From positions 124,531,030 through 124,595,029 of the forward strand of contig CP136067.1 of NCBI GenBank assembly GCA_032622095.1: 64,000 bases of DNA. Reading direction: 5' to 3'. The DNA is from Siphonodentalium dalli. Lineage: Eukaryota; Mollusca; Scaphopoda; Gadilida; Siphonodentaliidae. Position 1 is the stretch's first letter. Each line of letters starts with the position of its first letter. The notes below the pieces were generated by a model. The model worked only from the letters and a program-made list of their open reading frames with translations. It was not told the origin of the DNA and searched no databases. The position numbers and the translations under genes were made by a program. Of the stretch, positions 12,301 through 24,300 are shown piece after piece.

Positions 12301-15300
12301 AGCATCACTAAATTCACCCTCTGGGGACCTCATTCTGCTTAGGCCTCATCTTCTCTTTTCTTTATTATAAAATATCTATAGAAACTTCTTCACATAGATT
12401 CTATTTCTTTTTTAGTTTAGTTTCTCTATATTCCAAAATTGGCAGACGACACATTGCATAATCAAGGTTCCCAATGGGTGTACTTCACAATATTCACCAT
12501 TTGGGAACTTCAATCTGAGTCTCTGTCTCCCATAGCAGATCAGGCCATGCAGAATGAAGTTCACAGAGGGTGAATTTAGTGATGCTAGCCTGCTATGCAG
12601 GATAGCGTCACTAAATTCACCCTCTGGGGACCTCATTCTACAAATGACAGGCACACTAAACTCAGACTTGACTTTAACACATTATTTCTCTATGGGAACA
12701 ACTGTTGTCTAACTATAATAGCAGCGGACAAAATCATGTTATAGTTTCCTCTTACAAACTATATCCAGAAATTTAAAGACATATTATGCACTTGTTTGGT
12801 GCTTGAAACTGATAACTGGAGGAATATAGCATTCTACTAAACATCGCCGAAAATCTCAAGCAAATTGAAAATACCACTTAATAGAAAACATCATCTGAAC
12901 TATGCTCAATTGTAAATATTTACTTCTCCATGTTATTATCAGCGATAAACTAATGAAAACGATTTCACTATTGAGAGTCACTGCATTTAATTAATATATG
13001 AGAATGACAGTGTGTGTTGTCAATTTGGATAATATTTGTAAATATAACGATACTTTATGCAAGATTGTTCTCCATTTCTATTTGATCACCTTTTACCAGA
13101 GTGTTTCACATCACTTTAAGTGAATGTTTTTATACATTTTCCAAAAAGTATTTCCCCAGTGGGAAATATCATTTTCTTTCTTTCTTCTCAGTTTTGTGTA
13201 AATTTCTTACCTAGCAAATTAATTAGGAATATTCAGAGAAGCCTATTCTCAGAAAATATCGCATTTCTATCAACAAAATGAAATTTCAGACAAAAGTATA
13301 GGGAAATACTATAATGAAATTTCTTTAAAACCTCCACAAAATCATGAAACTAGAATAGAAATTTTGTTGAATTTTTCAGTGTTTACATTGTCTTATCAAT
13401 GGCTGTCACATTGAGGCTAACTAGGACATAAAACATGAGGAATAAGAAAAGAATTGCCGCTTGTTTGTTTTATTGTGTCTTTGTTATTCTATAGTGGGGA
13501 GCTAAAAAGACGAGAATTGGGGGCTAATTGTGCAGGCCTTATCTCCATGGGCAGATTTACTGGGAAGGGTGCTGTCAGCCTCCCCTAACAAATCATACTG
13601 TATTGGCTGCATATCTGGCCAGACTTTATCCAGATGTGCCTCATTATGATCTACATCATCTATTCATTTAGAGCAACAGCTTTTGATTTCTAGTTCATTA
13701 TTGCGAATCAATTTGCCCCTCCCCACATTCAGACCATTCCTATTGGAATCTGAAGTTACCTAAATGTTAAACATTTTCAAAGCAGTACCCTCTATAGGAC
13801 CAGAAATATGCCAACTGCAGCCATGTGAGTTGCAAATTAGATTGATCGCTGTTGAAACTATAACAAATATTCAATTCATTATCCGAAAACCCGACACTTT
13901 ACGCTAAATATTGGTCGAAAAATTTAAATATTAGAGCTATGTAGACCTATTTTTCAGTGTGTTCCTGTGTTTAATAGCCTTTCGCAAATTCTTACTATTA
14001 ATTGTAAAATAGCTGAAAATGAGAATTTTACAAACTTCTCAGATATTTTCTTTCTTTCCCTAGTTCACTAGGTTATGACAGATATTGAATAGTGTGAGCT
14101 TGGAACATTTTGTTTTTATTTTTGTACAAATTTCACAAAATTGAGTAATATTGCCCTAAAACATCAAACTAAAAATTATTACAAAATATTGTAGTTCGAG
14201 AATCTGAATTTTTATCAAATCTGTAGAATCTGTTTGCTAAATTTCTCCAATCTGCCAAATCATGATCCAAATTGAATGCCTGATGGGGAACATAACTTGT
14301 GATTTGGTTTATATTGGGAGTGAATTGATGAGAAACCATCAGGGAATGGGTGGAACAATAGACATTCCATCACATTCACTTGTTCCATTAAGTCGAGTGA
14401 CCAAACGACGGAATCGTGCTTGATTGGTTCTATAGACAACTCAACGTCAGCGCTCTCTCAAGCAGCAACTCGAACCTCAGAACAATCGTCTACGAAAATA
14501 ACGCTCGCGCTACGAGAATAAAAGCCAGAAATGCAGGGAATAAAAGCCAGGAATACGACAGGAAATAGAATGGAAAGCGCTCTGTTTAAAACTTCATAAA
14601 CAATATGGCCACATTTGCCTCTTAGGGAATGCCGGGCACAGCTTCCATTATTCCCACTAACAACAATAATAGATTCGTCAAAGAGAGCTCTGAAGCAGAC
14701 CTTAATTCTAATCTATCGGCCGATTCGACAACAAAAACTCATGCTTTTCTCTTAAGCACTACGATTGCTAATGGAAAGCGGAGCACTCTCCTCCACGAAG
14801 TTTCTATGATTGGTCCAAACAATGAACTTTGGAAGCTTTAGGCAAGCGGAAGTTAGGCTACTTTAACCCAAATTGGTGGAATTTTTCTCTGACAACGTAC
14901 AATATATGAAGTGTTAGAGAATTTTTTATAATCAGACATGTTAACCTTCCATCCAAAAATTGCTCTTTAATTGGTACAACCAATGAATTTTGGACTTTAG
15001 GCAGGCAGAAGTTAGGCTAATTTAACCCAATTTGGTGGGATTCTGTGTGACGTAGTCCAATAAATTAAATGCTAGAAACTTTTATTTGCTGCCATATTAA
15101 CCTTCCGTCCAAAAATTTCCATTTAATTGGTTCACACAATTAATTTTGGAAGCTTTTGGCAAAGTTGAATCTAGTATATCCCAATTTGGTAGAATTTTTC
15201 CCTGACACAATTTATGAACTATCAGAAACTATAATATGCAGATACAATTAGTTTTTAATGATTGGATACTCGTTGATGTGTAGTTACTTTATTCCCATTC

Positions 15301-18300
15301 ATTCATTTGTAGGTATGTTCGGATAATAAGACTGTACTTTGTTTGTTTAGCTTATTTGTTGAAGTTTTGACTAAACATTGTCAAATGAATGAATTAAAAA
15401 GCTTTATCCTTAACCCTTTACCCAACAAACCGGCCAAAACCGGCCAAATAAAGCTGCAACAGCCTAAATTATCTTGGGTCTGTCTCAATAAAACCATACA
15501 AATATGGATATCATTGGAACCGGCTCATTGACCACATTGTGATAGTTACAGTTATGCCCTGTGCCAATGCATTCTCTTATATATGCGAGTCGACCATAGG
15601 TCGCCTCGTATATATAAGAGAATGCATTGGCCTAAAAAAAATCTTTTTTTACCATTTTTTCTTACATTCTTTAACAATTTTATAATTTTTAATGTGTTAA
15701 GCCAATGCATTCTCTTATATATGCGAGGCGACCTATGGTCGACTCGCATATATAAGAGAATGCATTGGCACAGGGCCCTTCTGTTGGGTAAAGGGTTAAG
15801 GTGTATTATCAAATGTTCATTGTAGCTAACATTAAATGAGGACATTTTTTGCTATAAAATTACCATTTTACTTATCAATTAGATATTAAAACATTTTTTA
15901 AATTTCAGACAAGAACTGATGAAATTCAATCAAGCAATTCTGGTGAGTTATTAAATAAATTTATATTAAATCCCCCCCTCCACCTGTAGCCATGGCTTGA
16001 TGGTCTACACTTACTCACACTTTACATGTAGTCATTTGCTTAGATAGCATATGATTTTATTTTTTGTTTTGGCAAAAGTAGGATAATTTGTTAAGTAAAC
16101 TATTAAATTAAATTGGTCTGGCCGATTAAACATTTAGATTTGCCCTATTAAAAGAAAAAAAAACTGTTTTCAGGCTATTAAGATTGTTTTGTTCAGATGA
16201 CTTATCCAGATCATTTAGAAATCTCTTTTAATGAAATTTAAACAAAGGGTATCATTTTTCTTACGCTAAAAGAATCGCAACCCTAATCTGTCTTTGACAC
16301 GATTCTTGAAAGAATTCCGTTTTGTGCACACATGTCTTTGAAATAAATTTTTAAACAACCGCTTTCTGATTGTATCAGTGAAAAAAATACGGCAACACAC
16401 CTAACACTCAATTACTAATAGAGGGTTCAGTCTTTGTTTCCCGTCTTTGAACATGTTTCATAAGTAATTCTTTCATAAAATGTGGAAGATGCAAAGGACT
16501 CATGCTAGGACAATTTAATAAGAAAACGTATTACATCATTATGAAGTTTATGTGCAAACTTTAATTTTCGTTTTGGTGCCTCACAGATTAAGCATTAAAA
16601 TGGTGCACACAGATGTGATCGGCAGTATTTTAATTAAGCGCTTTATGTTAATTGAGCTTGGTCCACTTAAGAATTTCTTTGATAAACTTATTTACAAGTA
16701 TGCTCTCTTTCTTCTCCGCTAATACGATCATAAAAGAAAATTGATGAAGAATTGTGATAGTGACTGCCACTGGAGAAATATCTTTGAAATAATTTGTTTC
16801 AAATGTACGACAAGTGAGAATAGATTTAACCGAGATTTTATTATATACGATAACCAACATGTTCCCATTATCTTATAATCTATTGTAGCCCGTCCTCTCT
16901 CCACATTATGCTTCCCTCTTATATTATCTCTGATGAGGCCCCATAAAACAATCATATACCAAATCTCTCAATCTTGTTGTTCAAAGAAAATCAAGCAATT
17001 TATCGATAGACTCCTGTATCTACACCCCTATAAACAGAAGAGTTTTCAGCAGAGGAATGTCATCCCGGATGTTCGGTGCTTAGGTGTGTGGGTGTTAACA
17101 ATGTAGTCGGAGTTCGTACCGCGTTGCAATGGGAGTGACGTTCTACACGAACGTCTGACGGCAAGATTTTGTCTAGCAAATAATCTATAAATTAGTGTTT
17201 TTTGACCTACAGTCAATTTCTCTTAATTGAATATCCCTTAATTGCATATATTGAATATTTGCATAAAATTTGCTTGTATGTGTGATTTTTGGGGTGAATA
17301 ACAACCTGTAATTAATAATCGGGCAAGATTGTTAAAATTGGCTTTAAATTCACCAAAAGACCTCTATATGGTTACAAATTTAAAAAATGGGGATCATGTG
17401 TGTCTAAATTTTTAATTGAAAGCAGCTAGTTAGAATTGTAAAAAATTCAACTCTTGGGTCTAAAATCACCCAATTGGGATGAGTACAGATAATGTCATAG
17501 TGACATCTGAGAACATGTCTTAGGATTAAGCGCTGTTTTAGCTAATCATAATAGATCTTTTGCTTAAGCTACAGTATATAAACATGGTTTATTCATATGA
17601 TAACCATTTTGGTATGATTTCACTGATAATGGTGTGTAACTTATCGGTTGTTTAGTACCATATCTAGTTGAATTTAGTGAATGTCATTGAATGACATGGC
17701 ATTTGTTCATTACAAAACATGGGCGCAGGCCAACTATTCAGAGTCTGACACTGATATATGTTGCCCTGAACATTAATTGAAGTTTCATGGTGATCGGTCA
17801 AGAGACATTGTCTATCAGTTTTGACGGGAAATTATATGTGCCATAAATTATTTTTTTTAAATAACAAAAGTCACGTCATGAAATTCTTTTATAGACGATT
17901 ATAGGGGAACTTTCTTGCACGGTTAAGGAGTCGATTACTTAGAGCATTACTGTAGTTCCCTTAGGAAATGTTCAGATAATAAGTTCAAAGGTTATTTGTT
18001 GATTATATTATCTGAACATTTCCCTCCAATTAATAATAGACCATTCTGATGTATACTTTTACAACTGAGTGGGAGAATCCATTTAGTAAAGAAAGGGTTA
18101 ATAGATTGCTAGAGGAACTTAAAGCAATGAAATAGTAAGCTATTGTCTCGATTGGAAACAAAGAAGCAAATAAGTCATGGAAACAGTAAACTATTGTCCC
18201 AAAAATAATGAAAATATAGAAAATATAGAAAATTGTGTTTGTAGCATTCTAAAGAGTTACATTCCTGATCATATCTCAATGAGCTGTTTGTGTTCAACAC

Positions 18301-21300
18301 ATTACATTTAATACATCCCAGAATTCCTGCAAACAATCAAACTATTATCAACGAAAACACAGAGCAGAGGTTTAATGTCCAGCAAAAGGAAATGGAAAAC
18401 ATATGCAAATCCGTTACTAAGAGTCTTCCATGGGAGGCTCGAAAGTCTCTTGTTAATGAACTACAGAAGCCCCTGTTTGATGAAACTATGGACAATTTCT
18501 CCTCACACTGGGGTTCCTGGTCCATATAATACTGGGCTCTTTGTAAGTCACATTATCAGTAGATTAGAACTCAGATAATGGGCAAGCATGCTTGTGAAAT
18601 ATTGTTCTGGGTAGATAAGAAACCCTGGGTTTTATAAGAAGGGCCTTTCTATCTTCCATAAAGTACTCCCCTTTGTCATGGGTGCCTGTGAATATTTTAC
18701 TGTTGCTATCAAGCATTCATCTTGTCTGCTTCGTATCTTTGGTGCTTCCCCGGACAAGAGTTTGGGAGAAGAATCGGTCGACTTCAAAGGACGTCTCTAT
18801 AGGAAAGATACAATAAATCTGGCACGTTTGTTCCCCGTTCCGTTATAATCACTGATTAATAATACTAAGGACTGTTTCAGTCTCTTTATTATGTAGATTA
18901 TTAATACGCCTTATGATTCAAAGGAGAATTAAACACTTAGGAATACAAACATAATGATCAGGAAACCAGCAGCATGTGGTTTACAATCTATTAATCAAGG
19001 CGATCCTCACAAAACGCTGAGTTAAGTTTCAGTAAACACCGTCTCAGGAGTCAGAACAAACACTAGCGAATATACATGTTTCGTCCAACCTTCTGAGAAA
19101 ACTAAATATATAATTTCAAACGTAAAAGGAAATCAGACTGGATTTCAGGTGTTAATTAGAAATGTATTATTTTTAAGGTGATTCTCAGAAAATGCTGGGT
19201 AAAGTTGAGTGAACATAGCCCAGTCTGAGCACACCTACTACCCGAATGTTTCATCCCAATTATTTAGCATAATTTCAATTTATTATTATACTTTTACACC
19301 AAATATGGTCAAGTGTATACATACATAATATGGAAACATAATTTATAACAATGTAGTGATAGGACATGTATTCATAAGTTCATTTGTGGTCTTGACACAA
19401 TATGTCGCACATAATATTGTAGTGATATATATTTGTAAGGAGTTTGGTTTTATTCGTCTTATTGGGAATTTGCATTCGTCTGGTTGCGTATTCTGTCTAG
19501 TAGTTGGTCGCTAGGTGCCATTTTCCCTTTTTGGCAAGTCCGTGGTAGAAAAATGGGCAATTGCTTTTAGTACGTTCGGTTGTGAGCATGTCATTATTTG
19601 TTTAAATTGAGCTATTCCATCTAATTCTTGGGTGTCTTTCGGTAGTTGTTTGAAGAGAGATTGACATTCGATTGATAGTAGTGAGCAACTTAGAAACTTA
19701 GCAAGCTGAATATTTTTTAAATAAAGAAGATATTAAGAAAATCAATCGCACATCATATTTCAGGCAAGCATCGATTTTAAGGTTATTTTCATAAAATGCT
19801 GAATAAAACTCAGGTACTAAACTGAAAACTCCCACATAGCGGGCTAGCATCACTATATTCACCCTCTGGGGACCTCATTCATCTTCTCTGGAAAGTTTCT
19901 TTATTAACACATTTCTATAGAAACTTCTTCACATAGATTCTATTTTTTTTTTTGGTTTAGTTTCTCTATATCCCCAAATTGGCAGATGACACATTGCATA
20001 ATCGAGGTTCCCAAAGGGTGTACATCACAATATTCACCATTTGGGAACTTCAATCTGAGTCTGTGTCTCCCATAGCAGATGAGGCCATGCAGAATGAGGT
20101 CCCTAGAGGGTGAATTTGGTGATGCTAGCATGCTATGCGGGATAGCATCACTAAATTCACCATCTGTGGGACCTCATTCTGCAATTGACAGGCACACTAA
20201 ACTATGGCTTGACTTCAAGGCTTGTCTGAACCTGTTTTCCAGTATGAAATTTTCAACTTCCTGTGAAATTATTAAATGGAATTCAATAACAGCTCTTTGA
20301 AAATATTTTACTCATGACAGTACTACTCCAAGCTTTGTGCTTTGGATGTGAAAATAGTACAAAATGCAACAATGTCATTGTTATAATTTATTGTTGTACC
20401 TGGTGTTTTGGTTCTAGTCAACTGTCAACATGGTAGTATGACAATAAAGCCGACAAAAATCATTTAGCTGTCAGGCTTTTTTTTTGGCGGCAGACGTCAA
20501 AACATACCATTAATGATGGACAATAGGACACACATACCATAGATGCTTCCATGTCATATACGCTCGAACCCTATTGGTGCACACACACCTCTATAGGTGC
20601 CGTTTTCTGGCAATTACTATCATTTCTCAATTTTATTTCTGATCAAATTCTGGATGCGGATGTTTCGTAAAACCCAGTTGTTTGTTGCATTAGGAAAGGA
20701 ATGTTCACAGAAACTAGGTTCTGTTTCAACACTGCTATTAAAGCTATTAAGGTTTAGTGAATCACTGAATATTTTAGATTGCTATGCAAGGTAAGTTTTA
20801 CAGGGGCATGGACAGCTGCTGCTCTTTCTCTCCTTGGGGGGTGGGGGAGTACAGTAATGCTCTAATTAATCGACCCTTAACCACAGCAGAATTATGGGTA
20901 ACTTTTCAGGATTTAGTCGGAAATATGGCTTGTTGCCATTCATCGGAAAGCTCTCCCTGAGAGCTTTCCGATGAATGGCAACAAGCCATATATCCGACTA
21001 AATCCTGAAAAGTTACCCATAATTCTGCTGTGGTTAAGGGGTCGATTAATTAGGGCATTACTGTAAGTCTTGAAATAGTGTGTTTGTCATTTGCGGACTG
21101 AGGTCCCCAGAGGGTGAATTTAGTGATGCTACCCTGCACAGTGGACTAGCATAACCAAATTCACCTTCTGGGGACCTCATTCTGCTTAGGCCTCATCTTC
21201 TGGGAAGTATCTGTAGTCTCAAATTAACATTGATTTTAGTAACTTTTTCCATTCTGTTCAGTTTCTATATCACTAATAGCTGAACATCACAAACTGGGGA

Positions 21301-24300
21301 ACTGAATTAATCGATCCTAGGTCTCTTATAACAGTTGAGGCCTAAGCAGAATTAGGTTTCAAGAGGGTGAATTTGGTGACAGCATTACAGGATAGTGTCA
21401 CTAAACTCCCCCTCTGGGGACCTCGTGTCAGACACATGATCAGGGGAAACAAAGATGTTTTTTATTAATGTAAAAAAAAAAAACGACCATAGGTCTCGTC
21501 AATGAGGATATTGTATAGTACAGAAAGGGTTATGGCATGTATGTTCAATGAATATTTAGTATAGTATAGAAAGGTTTAAGATATGTTTGTTCAATGAGTA
21601 ATTAGTATAGTATAGAAAGGGTTCTGATATGTATGTTCAATGAGTATCTAGTATAGAAAGGGTTCTGATATGTATGTTCAATGAGTATCTAGTGTAGAAA
21701 GGGTTCTGATATGTATGTGCAATGAGTATTTAGTATAGTATAGAAAGGGTTCTGAATCTTCTGATATGTATGTTCAATGAGTATCTAGTGTAGAATGGGT
21801 TCTGATATGTATGTTCAATGAGTATCTAGTATAGAAAGGGTTCTGATATGTATGTTCAATGAGTATCTAGTGTAGAAAGGGTTCTGATATGTATGTTCAA
21901 TTAGTATAGTATTGAAAAGGTTAAGTTATGTATGTTCTACCAATAAAAAGGACGTTTGACTTTCAAGGGGAAAAAGTGAGGTTTTGATGACACTGTATCA
22001 TACTGCAAGTCGATCTACAAGCTTCGTAGTAAAAGTACGGCCAGATAGCTGAGACAGAAGTTGACTGATAAATTAAAAGACGTCAAGAAAACTCTTTACC
22101 CATAGTCGTGTCTCAGCTGATTGATTACGTTGTTGTCAAACAAAAGACGCAAGATTCCATTAAAATCTTTGTTCTCAAAAACTTCAAACACGCCCTAAAC
22201 ACAAGACAAAATTCTGTACAACAGCCACAAACGATTATTTGATCGAGATTTGTTGTTTCACTGTCAAGAGATCCCGACTTATTATCTTTATGAGAGCGAC
22301 TGTTTTTTCTTTGTACGAATAAAACAATCGCTCTCTTACTGTAATGATTCCTATATTCCTCTCAGATGTATGACATTACCGATAATATTTGTGGTTATTT
22401 GAACAAAAGGTTTGGAAGAAAAGACATTTAGTCTGACGTTTGCTGGTACAGACATATAATGACATTAAGATATAGAACCTTGGTGGTTGATTTATATATG
22501 ACTGACTGTAACTCAAGATAAATTTCTTGATGTCTGTTATGAAGAACTTTTATTACATTTGGTACAACAGTCCACTTGTCCCTAATAACATAACATTGAG
22601 AAGTGACTTAAAGGGGTACCCTAAATCCAGCCATTTATGGGACCATCTCCTTTTATAATCATTAGAATATATGCAGAAAATGAATACATTTGAGCCTTGG
22701 ATTAGTGCAAAATACACTTGTATGCTCTACGAATGATGCAAACAACATGGTAATTACAATGACTCCAGTCATTTATTCATTTTCATCATAATTACCATGT
22801 TGTTTGCATCGTTCATAGAGCACATATTTGTATTGTGCACTAATTCATGGTTCAAATTCATTTATTTGTTGCATATATTCTGTTGAGTATAAAAGGAGAT
22901 GGTCCCAAAATTGGTCGGATTTAGTGTACAGCACCCCTTTAATTCTCCCAATTTGATCCATCTAGGCTACTAAGGCTAGTGTCTGCTACTTTTGCAAATG
23001 TCATTGAAGAGCATTTGTATAAATTTGTATGTATTTATTTGTATGGTCAAAACCTGTTTGTATTGTTATGTATGGGATGCATGGGTGCACTGTCACAGGG
23101 TATTCAATTTATCTATTTTAACCCTTCCACGACGAGAGCCTCCTGAAAACACCCTGTGCCAATTCATTCTCTTATATATCCAAGTCTCCCATAGGGAGCC
23201 TCGTATATATAAGAGAATACATTAACCTAACAATATTTAATGGACATTTTATAAGCCAGTGCATTATCATTCTCTTATATAAGCGAGGCTCCCTATGTAA
23301 AATCTTGCTCACGTCATGAAAGTGTTAAACTTAATCCATCTGGGACTCAAAGGAGTTACAACTGCAGAAACAATGGACTATGACCCTCCGGACTACGACC
23401 TCTGGACTACGACCCTCCGAAGTTTGAACATATAATTTGTTTGAAGTATTAAACAGTAACATGGAATGTATGGAAACCCAGAATAGTTTTTTGTATGAGA
23501 TGATTCTCATGGCTTCAGTTGATTATTTAGGGAATTACTGTATAGTGTTCAAAGGTTCCAGTCCCTCAGTGCTTAGACTGACAGAAACTAATCAATTCCG
23601 ACTCTTTGACCACAGCAGAATTATGGGTAACTTTTCAGGATTTAGTCGGAATATGGCTTGTTGCCATTCATTGGAAAGCTCTCAACAAGCCATATATTTC
23701 CGACTAAATTCTGAAAAAGTTACCCATAATTCTGCTGTGGTTAAGGAGTCGATTATTTAGGGCATTACTGTAAGTAACAGTAACATGGAATGTATGGAAA
23801 CCCAGAATTGTTTTTTGTATGAGCCGATTCTCATGGCTTCAGTTGGAATTGATTAGTTTCTGTCAGTCTAAGCACTGAGGGACTGGAACCTTTGAACACT
23901 ATATGATATTTGTTACATAAATCCTACATATTGTTTATTAAACAAATACCCCCTGAGCTTCTCCGTTTTAAAACAGATGGCTTTCTAGTAGCTGGGAAAA
24001 TATTGAACTTGAAACCTGATTATCCTGCAGATGAAATGCTAGACATTTAACTGTATTGTGGTTTCCTTTATCATTCCGATGTATTCTGAGGTGTGGAACA
24101 TGCTTTGTAAAAAATAATACTCATTCTAATAACACAGGTATTAAAAAAAGCCATCATTGGGTTTACATGAAGGGAGATACTCGTCTTAAAGATTGTGAAA
24201 AGGCATATCTAATGCCTGGGGTATGAAAATCTTGGAAGTGCAAGAGATTTAAAGCACTGGTTTGGTATATTCATCATTTGCTGAACATCATGTGCAAGCC

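Noticed and set aside
15552-15845. Overlapping ORFs on both strands reading RIYKRMHW
   Set aside because: They are translations of the family C-prime hairpins; the same peptide recurs at every C element.
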